A stretch of DNA of 64,000 bases from Azolla caroliniana. Taxonomy: Eukaryota > Polypodiophyta. The stretch covers positions 14,756,001-14,820,000 of the forward strand of contig JBHGNT010000005.1 in the NCBI GenBank assembly GCA_043228905.1, read 5' to 3'. Of the stretch, positions 33,390 to 42,957 are shown piece after piece (within the stretch, counting starts at the first letter, position 1; each line of letters starts with the position of its first letter). Under the pieces are notes generated by a model, which did no database searches, was not told the DNA's origin, and saw nothing but the letters and a program-made list of their open reading frames with translations. Made by a program: the position numbers and the translations under genes.

Positions 33390-33426
33390 TGCACAAAACC
33401 ATGGTTTTAGCCCATGGTTTTGTGCA
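33390..33426. repeat. Perfect 15-bp hairpin
   Basis: TGCACAAAACCATGG (33390-33404), a 7-base loop, then CCATGGTTTTGTGCA (33412-33426). Two weaker copies of the same arm lie at 33330-33370. Confidence 0.85.
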
Positions 33427-34063
33427 TGTCACAAGCATGGAAAGACCTATAAAAGCCTCTAGTTGGGCTTGTGTAAGGGGGGCTCAATATGTGATATCAC
33501 CAACACCATTATCGTCAATATAATTATATTTGTCTTTATCTTCTTCATATTTTTCTACTTCTCAAGTGTACAATCTTTCTTCTTCTCAAGTGAACAAATT
33601 TCATCTAATCTTACATTGATTGTCATCTCTTCGATAATTCTGCAAACATCCTCCCCAGTCCAAGACCCCGGTGGTCGCTCGAGTAGCACACGCACGCACG
33701 AATCTTCGCGACATCGTCAGCTTGGCCTTTCGTTGATCCGGCTCTTCCGAATCCAACTGTTGAACTAAATTGGCTTCCTCCAATTTGTTCCAGCTCTTGT
33801 CCGAGTTGGTAGTCTCCAAATCGTCTTCCATTTTTAGGCCCTTCACCACATCGGACCACGTCCGAGTCTTGGCCTTCTTCTGGTCAGCTTTGTCCTTCTT
33901 GACTCTGTTGCCGCTGCCGTTTGCTCCGACTTGTTCGGATGTGCCACTTCCGGTCAGCTCGGCTTTCTTTATCTTCTCATCTCCCCCCTTGGTTCTTCCT
34001 TCCTCTCCGGCTCCTTGTCCGGTGCCATCTGTTCCCATTCTTGTTCTCCCCCTCAAGTGCGGT

Positions 34064-36454
34064 ACATCGAGATGTTGAATGCCGAGCATCTCCGAAAGAT
34101 GCTACAACTTGTCCGATCCGAGCATCTTGGTGAAGATGTTGGCAACCTGCCGATCCGTGTGAACATATCGAAGTTCAACTTCACCGCTCAAGACCCGCTC
34201 ACACACAAAGTGATAATGCATTTCTATGTGCTTTGCTCGAGCGTGGAATACAGGGTTCTTGGTGAGCTGTATGCTGCTTATGTTGTCGCAGTAGATTAGG
34301 ATCGGGGTCAGCACCTCGATCCGGAGGTCTCGTAGCAGTCGCCGAAACCAGATGGCTTCATAAGTGACAATGGTAGCGCCCCGGTATTCAGCCTTAGTGC
34401 TCGATAGAGCCGCTTTTTGTTGCTCCAAGAAACAACCGTGCTACCAAGAGAAAACATGTAATCGGAGGTGGATCGGTGGTCTGATACATCACCAACCCAG
34501 TCCTTCGTGCCGCTAACTCTTACCCATAGGAGTTGTATGGGGCGGTATAAGGGTAAAACACGTTAAAGGGGTTGTTCGGTATGTGTAATGTATATGAGTG
34601 TGAGGATGAGTATGTGTAAGCACATGCACAATTATGTGAATGTGACAAGAATGTAAGGGTCTCTTTTTGTAATGGACATATTATTTACTGTTACATTATG
34701 TACTATAAAAATCCCTTATGGGGGCACATAAGGAAGATAGTTTTTTCCCCTCATTTTTGGTGTCATATTGTATTCTCACTCTCCTTAGCTCTCTCTATTG
34801 TAATCCCCTTGGGAGGGGGATGAAGCCTTTCTAGGCTTCACCCCCCACCCCAACAACACTAACATACCAGAGTATCCAGTGTGCGCACTAAAAGTGCTCG
34901 ACGGTCGGCTTCTGCATGAATTGGCTGATCACTCTGACTGGGTAACTGATGTCGGGTCGGGTGATCGTCACGTATATAAGGCTTCCGACAATTTGTTGGA
35001 ACCGTTTCTCATTGCAGGCCGGTCCGGAGTTGGGACATAGCTTAAAGTTCCAGTCCAGGGGTGTGGAGATCGGTTGGCATTCCGTCATGCCGAACTTGTA
35101 CAACATATTCAACACATAGTGGCGTTGTGAGAGCAATATGTCGTCGGGGGTCCTTATCACCTCGATCCCAAAAAATAATGAAGGTCCCCTAGGTCCTTCA
35201 TTTCAAATGCGTCCGATAGTTGGGACTTCACTCGGCCGATTCCATCGAGTTCGGGTCCGTGTGATGACTAAATCATCTACATAAAGCAAAATGCAAATCG
35301 GACCATCCGGACCGTTCCAGATGAACAATGAAGAGTCGTATTTAGAGGCCACAAACCCCATCTCATGCAACCGGTGTGTGATCTTCGCATTCCAAGCTCG
35401 GGGGGGCTTGTTTCAGACCGTAAAGTGACTTCTTGAGGTCCCATGTCTTGTTGGCATCTAGTGCCTGCATTTCTTCCTCCATAGCAGCACGCCAATTTGC
35501 GTCTTTTGCTGCTTCTACGTAGCTCTCTGGCTCACACACTTCTGCCACCTAAGTCATGTACGCATAGTGATGCGCCATGTACTCATTGTACCCGTACCTC
35601 ATGACGGGGTTCTTCTGGTGGGTTGACCGGCATAACGTGTCATTACCCGGTTTGAGGCCCTTCTTGGCCGGTTCAGACTTCCTTTTTGAAGATATGCCTT
35701 CTTCCTTTTCGGGGTCAGATTCGCTCCTATCCGACCCTTCACTACCGGTATCGTATTCCGACATCTTCTTCTTCCCCTTCTCTTTACGCGTGAATCGTCT
35801 CCTCGGTTCCTTGCGCGGGGAGAGCATGACAGAGTCTCCACTATTTGTTGGTTCTTCATCCGACTGGTTATCTCAACTCAGCCGCTCATTCGGCCCACTT
35901 AGCCGGAAGGAGATCAGACTCTCTTCTAGAGTGCTGAAGTCTTCGTCTTCTACCTGGACCTCCTCAGGCTCACTAGCTTCATCTTCTGGAATCGGGTCTT
36001 CGTTGGGAGTTGGAGTTGGTAGGGTGTACCATGATGCCGACTCATCAAACTTGACATCTCGACTTACTCGTACATGTTTAGTCCAGGGGTTATAACACTT
36101 ATACCCTTTCTACTCATGTGAGTAAACGACCAAGATGCACTTCTCCGACTTCGGATCTAGCTTCTTCCACTTCTCGTCCGGTACATGCACATATGCTATG
36201 TTACTGAATATCCGAAGGTGTCTCAAATTTGGCTTCCACCCAAAATATAGCTCATGTGCGGATGCGTTTGTCTTCGATCCTGTTTGGATGTAGACGGTTG
36301 TCCGACCGCCTCAGTCGAGTAGAATTGGGGCATGCTCTTCTCCTCCAGCATTGCCCTTGCTGCATTGACAATCGACCGGTTCTTCCTTTCGGCCACACCG
36401 TTTTGCTTTGGTGTGTATCTGTTGCTAAATTCTCTCCAAATTCCCTTTTACCGC
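34064..36454 (-). pseudogene. Copia C integrase end, RT and RNase H
   Basis: Minus strand, after gypsy 4: KGIWREFSNRYTPKQNGV, AERKNRSIVNAARAMLEEKS (integrase E), an acidic linker (about 35830-35590), YVEAAKDANWRAAMEEEMQA, LDANKTWDL joined directly to KKSLYGLKQAP, then FFGIEVIRTPDDILLSQRHY, GMTECQPISTPL, VGSLIYVTITRPDISYP, [solo LTR], GTKDWVGDVSDHRSTSDY, SNKKQAALSSTKAEYRGA, YCDNISSIQLTKNPVFHARA and PHLRGR. The fingers/palm part of RT, including the first catalytic Asp motif, is deleted between TWDL and KKSLYG. A frame runs on past the usual end to 33600 (GTGQGAGEEGRTKGGDEK...), unlike other copia proteins. Confidence 0.88.
34518..34858 (+). repeat. N-family solo LTR, TSD CTAAC
   Basis: Plus strand TCTTACCCATAGG...CCCCAACAACA, 341 bp, between CTAAC at 34513-34517 and 34859-34863. 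Removing it restores the copia C reading YVSGTKDWVGD. It proves that the N repeat is a mobile LTR making 5-bp duplications. The first base pair of the canonical TGTT end is mutated (TCTT). Confidence 0.9.
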
Positions 36455-37290
36455 TGTCGTGCCTTTCGGCTCCGGATCGTTGCGTGAGTCGGGTGGGAAC
36501 CACAGAGGTCTTGGACTAGGAGAAAGAAGTTCGTGAGATAGAGATTAATTATGAGTAAATAGCAAAGAGAAAGATAAGAAACTCGTGAATCACACGAGCA
36601 TACTATATTAATTGGTACTTAGGGTGTTAAGAGAGAAGTAGACGTATAAATCGTGAATCCCACGAATAATTTTTGTATTGATTAATCCTTAATCCAAATA
36701 ATCAACAACCCTTTACATATTTCTCTCCTCCTTATATAAGGAAAGAAGAGCTAAGCATGGCTTCATGCTTTTTTTTTTACAAAAAGTGTTCATGTCCACT
36801 AAATGTGTATGTGATGCTTTTTTATTTCCTAAGTATAGGGCTCATGCACGCTAGAAGATGTGCATGAGTTATTTTTAGTGTCTCGCGTTTTTCTTTTTCA
36901 TATATTAAAAGAAATACACGATTTACCTTTTAATAAAGGTATGCATAAATAAAAGGTCTTATACGTATTAAATCTATATTTAAAACACTTAAGATAAGTT
37001 AATGTAATGGTAAGGTTGGGGTTTGTCAACGTGGAGGTGCAGAGTTCGAATCACGCCCTGCGCAGTAGTGAGTATTTCCTTTCTTTTTACATTTATGTCT
37101 CTTTATCCGGCTCTTCCTTGCCGGTATGCCGTTTTCTTCCTTTCCGGTATGCCGTTTTCCTCCTTTCCGGTATGCCGTTTTTCCTCCTTGCCGGTATGCC
37201 GTTTTCTTCCGGTTCTCACCGAGCACTCCATTCTCTATCCGGGGGGACAAAAATATAATTTCCACATAGTGTGCAACCTACACTACGACA
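36455..37290 (-). repeat. Gypsy 4 3-prime LTR
   Basis: Minus strand TGTCGTAGTGTAG...AGGCACGACA, 836 bp. Contains four GCCGGTATGCCGTTTTC-like units near 37120-37210 and a tRNA-like sequence (36999-37073, plus). The pol stop codon lies inside its first bases. Confidence 0.95.
36999..37073 (+). repeat. tRNA-like sequence inside gypsy 4 LTR (also at 43499-43573)
   Basis: GTTAATGTAATGGTAAGG (A-box-like) and GTGCAGAGTTCGAATCAC (B-box-like) with tRNA-like spacing, antisense to the element and present in both LTRs. It resembles a tRNA-derived SINE head rather than a real tRNA. Confidence 0.5.
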
Positions 37291-40200
37291 CTCGCCCCCT
37301 CCAAACCCGCACATCCTCCGGTATGTGCCGAAGTTCTTGATTCTTTGTATCCGTCTTCATCCGAAGCTTCCTCCGATTCTCCCCTTATGTCGACTATGAG
37401 TTGTAATCCACTTTCTTCGCTTCCCGCATAATTGTGGTCTTCGTCCGATTGCTCCTCGTTGTCGGCCTCGACTTGGATCACATAAGGTTTGTCGTCGGTC
37501 CGCTTCTTGAAAATCTTCACCCGTTTCCCGGCTATAGGCACTCGTAGTATTGTTCCATCCAACTCGGACAGTCGGTACGTCCCGTTGTCGAAGACCTTCC
37601 GAACCTCGTACGGCCCGAACCACCTTTTCGCGAATTTCCGCATCGTTGTATGTTGATGGTCCAAGCTACTATCATAGACGATCACCCAATCTCCTTCTTC
37701 AATCCTCCTCGGTCGTAGTCGGTGCTTTGTGTCGAACCGGCTTTTGTTCCGGAACCGTGCTTCTTGTTGTCGGCGTGACGCTTCCGCTACATCTTTCGGT
37801 CTTCCCTCCAGTTGTCGTATCCGGACCGCTAGTAGTTCTTCCCGGCTCATCTCTTCCTTCCACGGTAGTATTGTCCATGTCGCGATTGCGGTTTCCGTTG
37901 GCATTACCGGTGCTTGTCCGGTCATGAGTTCTGCCGGCATGTAACCGGTCACGGAGCTATGCGTCGTCCGATCCGCCCATAGTGCATACGGAAGCATTTG
38001 TGGCCAATCCTTCACCCTTCCGTCGCATGCCTTCGCAAGTGCTTTCACGATCGGACTATGTCCTCGTTCGATCTTCCCGTTGGCCTCCGGATTGTAGGCC
38101 GTTGTCAACGTTAACCGAACTCCATGTTTGGCGAAGAATCCCCTAGCTTTGTCCGAGTCGAGTTCTCCCCGGTCCGCAATCACTTGTCCTACGCAGCCGT
38201 ACCTACAAAACACTTCTTCCAAAAGAAATTGGCACACCGCGGCACACGTTTTCCTCCGAAGCGCTCGACCTTCAACTTGGTTTGTGAGATCTTCTCGAGC
38301 TAACACCAAGTATTTCTTTTGTCCAATCCCGGTCGGCATAGCTACAATGTCGACCATCCACTTGAAGTTGATTGTCGGTGAGAATGTCGGATGCAGCTCA
38401 TCTCGGTGTCGGACCCCGGAGTAGACTTGACATTTCTCGCAGCTTTCTGTGAACTCCGCGACATCTTTATACATGTTCTTCCACCAATATCTTTGCTTGA
38501 TTTTCACAAAAGTTGCCCATGTTCCTCGATGTCCAGCCCAATCGGATTCGTGGAACTCGGACATTATCCGGTTTCGTTGCTCTTTCGTCCCGACTACTCG
38601 AAGTGGTATCCCATCCGGTCTTTTCGGCGTCCTCCATATTAAACCGTTTTCCAAGAAGAACTTTTGGACTTGCCTCTTCTTCCTTCGGATCTCGGCTCTC
38701 CTTTCTTTATCATTGGTTGAATCCTCGACCTCTTGTAGCATCTTCCCGATCATCAAGGTTTCCCCCTCGTATTCTTCTTCCCGGAATTCTTGGATCACGT
38801 TCACTCGGCATATGTGTTCTGACGTGAAGTAGTCTTCGGAAACTTCTTCATTATCTGATTCGGTTATGTCGTCTTCAAACCGCGCCCTCGATAACATGTC
38901 CGCTACCGCGTTGTCCTTCCCCGAGATGTGTCGAACCTCCGGATTAAGTGACTTGACATATGCAATCCACCTTAGCATAGCCACATCCGGTATCGTACAA
39001 CACCGCATCATCCCGAGTATCGGAAGACAATCCGTCTCGATCACCACTTCAGCTCCGATCAAATAATCCCGATCCGATTTTATCGCCGACACGACTCCCC
39101 ACAATTCTCTTTTGATTTGTGCATATCCGCGTTGCCTTTCGTTGAGGACCTTTGCTCCAAATCGGATCGGATACCGCGAACCATCCGAGTCGGCTTGATT
39201 GATGACCCACCCGATACCGGTTGGACTTGTATCAACCGTTACTATGATTGGCCGCTCGTAGCTTGGCTTCTTAAGTGATTCCGCCCTCCATAGTGTCTTC
39301 TTGAGCTTCCTCATGGCTTTAGTGTGTTCCGGTTTCCACTCGAATTTCTTACCTTTTCGCAACAAGTGATAGAGCGGGTCCGCTATATGTGCATAGTGCG
39401 GAATCCATATGTGATAGAATGCACACGCACCCAGAAACCTTCGGACTTCCGATGTTGACTCACATACTTCCTTCATAGCTTGAATCGCATCGATCTTTGT
39501 TGGTGACGGTCTTCGGCCGTAGGGTCCACATAGATGTCCGACCACCAATATTTCTTCTTGCCCGAATGCCGATTTCTCCCCGGAAAGTGTTAGGTGCACA
39601 TCTTCTAGCTTTCGCAACACTTTCTCGCAATCATGAATATGGTCGACCACGAACTTTCGGCATCCCCGATCATCCATAGTCTCATCTTTTTCTTCCACCG
39701 CGCATCCTTTCATTGGAATGTCATCTAGAAACGGCATCGTTATCTCCGGGATGCAATCTCGAAGCACCTTGTTCATCGCGTTCATCATATGTGCAACCGA
39801 GTTTGTCGCTCCTTGTGGTAGTGTGCACATTCGAACTAGTCCTATCGGTGTCCGCATGGTAGTGATGTCTCGGCTCTCCACGGCGAGTTGGAATTGGTCA
39901 TACCCCGAGTATAGGTCCCCGATGGAGTATATCGCACGTCCGGCAAAAGCTTCCGCGAATTCGTCCACTATCGGACCGACTCCCGAGTTCCGGATCGTGA
40001 CCTTGTTCACCGGTTGCAAGTCTTGGATGAATCGGAGTGACCCATTCTTCTTCGGAACCGTAAACCATCGATTTGAGTACGGAGCACTTGATGGCTCTAG
40101 AATCCCCATCGCCACCTTCTCCTTGAGCAAGTCGATGACTTTCGGAATATGCGCCCGTGGCACCGGAATCGGCTTCAGGTTCCACGGTACATGATCAATC

Positions 40201-40745
40201 GTGAAAATCACCATCGGCTCCACTATCTTTGGATCAATGCATCCGATCTCCCTCGATGTGAACGCGAATGCTTTGCCGTGTTGCTCCAACATCTCTCGAA
40301 ACCGTTTTTCTTCTTCTTGTAAGAGGAACCCACCTCCACCGATCCGAAGTTTCTTCCGGGTCTCATCTGTGAAGGCATGTCCGATATCCACGGTCTTCCG
40401 AAGTGTCGGATCTCCCGAGACTTCTTTCCTCTTTTGTTCGCTATCGGCGGGTAGTGGTCCCGCGGCCGGTTTCACCTTCTTCTCCACGGTCTTGTATTTC
40501 GTACTTACCATTGCTTCTTCTTTGCGGAGCGCATCCGGCCCCATTTTCGCAACGATCTCGTACATCTCGACCGATTCCACCGGGACTACCCGGTTCCCTT
40601 GGCTTTTATCTTTCGCAAGCTCTTCAAGCCGTTGTAGTGTATTCCCATAGAACACTTCCTCGATCACTCCCACGATTTCTTCGTCTTCTTTTATTATTGA
40701 TGCCGACCGTAACTTATCCTCCACTTGTCGGTATTGTTCCTTCAT
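37278..40745 (-). CDS. pol: Gypsy 4 Pol: RT, RNase H, integrase
   Basis: 1155 residues from ATG 40745 without a stop; the frame is open further upstream (SDSPRSPDTPHRKKTLGAKQ) and overlaps the end of gag in the -1 frame, so translation probably enters by frameshifting. RT has RFIQDLQPVNKVTIRN (about 238-253), GDLYSGYDQFQL, LPQGATNS and catalytic FLDDIP (339-344). RNase H starts at VDTSPTGIGWVINQA (504-518) with ETDCLPILGM. Integrase finger H732/H739/C769/C772, DDE at D799 (WMVDI), D858 (IADRGELDS) and E893 (NGKIERGH). C-terminal module KRWFGPYEVRKVFDNGTYRL (GPY type). No chromodomain seen. The protein is unlike gypsy A and recalls gypsy lineages I associate with fungi and with seed-free plants. 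The stop lies 13 bases inside the 3-prime LTR. Confidence 0.93.
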   Translation of the reverse strand: MKEQYRQVEDKLRSASIIKEDEEIVGVIEEVFYGNTLQRLEELAKDKSQGNRVVPVESVEMYEIVAKMGPDALRKEEAMVSTKYKTVEKKVKPAAGPLPADSEQKRKEVSGDPTLRKTVDIGHAFTDETRKKLRIGGGGFLLQEEEKRFREMLEQHGKAFAFTSREIGCIDPKIVEPMVIFTIDHVPWNLKPIPVPRAHIPKVIDLLKEKVAMGILEPSSAPYSNRWFTVPKKNGSLRFIQDLQPVNKVTIRNSGVGPIVDEFAEAFAGRAIYSIGDLYSGYDQFQLAVESRDITTMRTPIGLVRMCTLPQGATNSVAHMMNAMNKVLRDCIPEITMPFLDDIPMKGCAVEEKDETMDDRGCRKFVVDHIHDCEKVLRKLEDVHLTLSGEKSAFGQEEILVVGHLCGPYGRRPSPTKIDAIQAMKEVCESTSEVRRFLGACAFYHIWIPHYAHIADPLYHLLRKGKKFEWKPEHTKAMRKLKKTLWRAESLKKPSYERPIIVTVDTSPTGIGWVINQADSDGSRYPIRFGAKVLNERQRGYAQIKRELWGVVSAIKSDRDYLIGAEVVIETDCLPILGMMRCCTIPDVAMLRWIAYVKSLNPEVRHISGKDNAVADMLSRARFEDDITESDNEEVSEDYFTSEHICRVNVIQEFREEEYEGETLMIGKMLQEVEDSTNDKERRAEIRRKKRQVQKFFLENGLIWRTPKRPDGIPLRVVGTKEQRNRIMSEFHESDWAGHRGTWATFVKIKQRYWWKNMYKDVAEFTESCEKCQVYSGVRHRDELHPTFSPTINFKWMVDIVAMPTGIGQKKYLVLAREDLTNQVEGRALRRKTCAAVCQFLLEEVFCRYGCVGQVIADRGELDSDKARGFFAKHGVRLTLTTAYNPEANGKIERGHSPIVKALAKACDGRVKDWPQMLPYALWADRTTHSSVTGYMPAELMTGQAPVMPTETAIATWTILPWKEEMSREELLAVRIRQLEGRPKDVAEASRRQQEARFRNKSRFDTKHRLRPRRIEEGDWVIVYDSSLDHQHTTMRKFAKRWFGPYEVRKVFDNGTYRLSELDGTILRVPIAGKRVKIFKKRTDDKPYVIQVEADNEEQSDEDHNYAGSEESGLQLIVDIRGESEEASDEDGYKESRTSAHTGGCAGLEGASVVV

Positions 40746-40879
40746 TCCTCCGGTTACGGCCGTGTACGTAGATGCCCCATCCGGGCCGATTCGTACTTGT
40801 TTTGCTCCGAGAGTTTTCTTCCTGTGTGGGGTATCGGGGCTTCTCGGACTATCACTTCCCCACTCCGCAACAGTCCGCT

Positions 40880-42919
40880 TTAAAAATCCATTCTCACTTG
40901 GGACAAGAGTTCCCTCTTGTTCCTTTCGTGATTTGCCGGCACCGTTAGGAATTGGACGGATTTCCCTCCGTTTTGGCTCCGAATTCGCGCAAAAGCTGCA
41001 CCACTATCGAGCACCTTCGTCTCCATCCGTGAAGCCGTGATAAAGGGTTGGCCGAGGATGACAGAATGTGAAACCTCATCCTGCACAAAGAAATTTTGGT
41101 CAATTTCGACATCCCCGATCTTTACCGTCACATCCGGACAAGCCGCAAATAGGTCTTCTGTCGTTTTCGTGGCTGCCCGAATCTTCCATCCATGGTTGGT
41201 GTTTATAGGCCACTTCCCCTTTCGGTAGAACTCCTTGGACATCAAGTTGATCTCCGATCCGTGATCAATCAATGCTAGCACGGGTTCTTTGATGTTGCCG
41301 ATTCGGACCGGAGTCTCCGTAGTCGCACGTGCCCAGTGTGGCCTTGTATAGTGGGAGTTCGGAATTTCGCCTTCCACTTCGGTGTCGTTCATTGAAACGG
41401 TATTTGCATTCACCCTTGGAGCATTTTCCTCCGTACTTTGTCTCTTCCTTTTCACGAGATCCACGAGAAGATCGTGAAACTCCTTCTTCGCTATTCCGAG
41501 TAGTTCCCGCAGCGAAAAATCTACCCGGCTATCCAAGATTCTTTCCTCGAACACTCTTTTCAAGTCGGTTTGTTGTTCTATGTCCGAGGCGAGCTTGAAT
41601 GTCGGAGTCGCCTTTTCTTTTCCCTTACCTCCGGAGTTCCAGCTTTCCGGTATCTTCGATGGTCCGGCCGCATCCTCCGTGCGCCGTCGTTTCTCGTCCA
41701 CATACACCTCATGTAATTGACACAGGGCGTATATGCTATTCTTGTCGACAGGGCACTCCCATCCCGTAGCTTCCCGGACGCCTTCCGCGGTGTTTCGGAT
41801 ATCGTTGGAGTCGGTTTTCTCGGTGTTTCCTAGCACCTCCGGCCAGAAAGACGCCTTCGCTCCCGATGACTCCCCGACACATATTCCTGCGGTTGTCGCA
41901 TAGTTGCTTCTTGCCGCTAACTCCTCCTCGAGCACCTTCTTCATGCCGCCTTTCCGGAAGTTCGGTCGGAGTGGCTTCCGAGAGTCCATCGAATGAATCC
42001 GGTTTCCCTCGTAGTAGATGAGATCCCGTCGTAGCGCCTCCTTATGGTCGTCGCAATCCCTCCGATCGTGTTCGGCGCTATCGCACCATATGCACCGTCG
42101 ATCCGTATATTTGGAGCTTGTGGGGCGGTCGTCCGACTTCTTCACCATCGCGATCTTTAGATTCTCCATCTCCTTCAGCAGCTGCTCCACCGTAGACGCG
42201 TCGACTCCCTTCTCGGCCGTAATCTCCCGAGCCCTCGGTTGATGGTCTTCCAGTCCCGTTCTCGGTTTCGGAATCGGTTCCGAAACCCTCTTTTCTTCGT
42301 TGGCAAGCCATTGCCCCCTCTTCGTGTACCGCGCGACGATATCCCGCACGCTTTCCCATGTTTCGGTGAGGCCGCTTTCGGTGGTCGTGTCCTCAAGAAG
42401 CACTCCGAGATCTTTCCGGTCCCGGACGTCCACAGCTCGCAAAAACATGATGACTTTGTCCGGCGCAAGTATAGTTTGATCTCTCGCGGACAACCTCCCG
42501 AACCGACTTTCGAATGTCGAAAACACTTCGAGGACCTTCAACCCCTTACCTGACGTTTCCACCCAATCCTCGAATCCCCTCCGCGTTGCCTTGGAGGAGT
42601 CCTCGATGGCAAACGTGGTCTTTAACGCCTCTTCGAATGCTTCCCACGTCGGATTTTGTTGTTGCAACCCGTGGATACTCCCTTGAAGCCCGTCGGTCGC
42701 CACCCGGTTAAAGGATGTCACTTGCAGTCCTTCCGAAGCCCGACACCGGAGCATCTCCGCCTTGTAGTCCTGCAAATATCGCGACACATCCTTACCATTA
42801 AATTGCCCGTTGCGTTGCACGAGCCGCTCTACTGATGCCGAAATCTCCGACATCGTGCGTTGTTCTTGAAGCATCCGTTCGAACATCGCCATCATATTGT
42901 TAGCTTGTTGAGCCTCCAT
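40880..42919 (-). CDS. gag: Gypsy 4 Gag-protease
   Basis: ATG 42919 (MEAQQANNMMAMFERMLQEQ), 679 residues to TAA 40880-40882. Order: N-terminal helical segment, gag core (ATDGLQGSIHGLQQ..., WEAFEEALKTTF), a zinc knuckle CIWCDSAEHDRRDC (about 276-289), a long charged spacer, and a retropepsin-like domain with VLALIDHGSEINLMS (about 546-560), where the usual D(S/T)G is DHG, ending VILGQPFITASR. The last codons are GAT TTT TAA in a run of five T; shifting back one base gives the open pol frame. I chose 42919 because it is the first ATG after the primer-binding site in frame. Confidence 0.9.
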   Translation of the reverse strand: MEAQQANNMMAMFERMLQEQRTMSEISASVERLVQRNGQFNGKDVSRYLQDYKAEMLRCRASEGLQVTSFNRVATDGLQGSIHGLQQQNPTWEAFEEALKTTFAIEDSSKATRRGFEDWVETSGKGLKVLEVFSTFESRFGRLSARDQTILAPDKVIMFLRAVDVRDRKDLGVLLEDTTTESGLTETWESVRDIVARYTKRGQWLANEEKRVSEPIPKPRTGLEDHQPRAREITAEKGVDASTVEQLLKEMENLKIAMVKKSDDRPTSSKYTDRRCIWCDSAEHDRRDCDDHKEALRRDLIYYEGNRIHSMDSRKPLRPNFRKGGMKKVLEEELAARSNYATTAGICVGESSGAKASFWPEVLGNTEKTDSNDIRNTAEGVREATGWECPVDKNSIYALCQLHEVYVDEKRRRTEDAAGPSKIPESWNSGGKGKEKATPTFKLASDIEQQTDLKRVFEERILDSRVDFSLRELLGIAKKEFHDLLVDLVKRKRQSTEENAPRVNANTVSMNDTEVEGEIPNSHYTRPHWARATTETPVRIGNIKEPVLALIDHGSEINLMSKEFYRKGKWPINTNHGWKIRAATKTTEDLFAACPDVTVKIGDVEIDQNFFVQDEVSHSVILGQPFITASRMETKVLDSGAAFARIRSQNGGKSVQFLTVPANHERNKRELLSQVRMDF

Positions 42920-42937
42920 CTCCTTGCCACCCGTTTT

Positions 42938-42953
42938 CACGTCGGGTTCACCA
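42938..42953 (-). other. Primer-binding site of gypsy 4
   Basis: Minus strand, a few bases after the 5-prime LTR, TGGTGAACCCGACGTG. It begins TGG and is complementary in form to a tRNA 3-prime end. tRNA not assigned. Confidence 0.55.
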
Positions 42954-42957
42954 ACTG

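Larger units (their letters stand above)
33025..33600. other. Unassigned insert within the copia C 3-prime end
   Basis: Holds a tRNA-like stretch (33192-33259, minus), inverted repeats around ACCATGG (33330-33426), and a TATAAAAG box near 33450. It may be one or two further small insertions (SINE, LTR), but I found no target duplication. Confidence 0.4.

Noticed and set aside
33270-33650. Possible solo LTR (TGTTGG...GCAAACA) with a TATAAAAG box
   Set aside because: The ends look right, but no target duplication, primer site or second copy was found, so it stays only as an unassigned insert.
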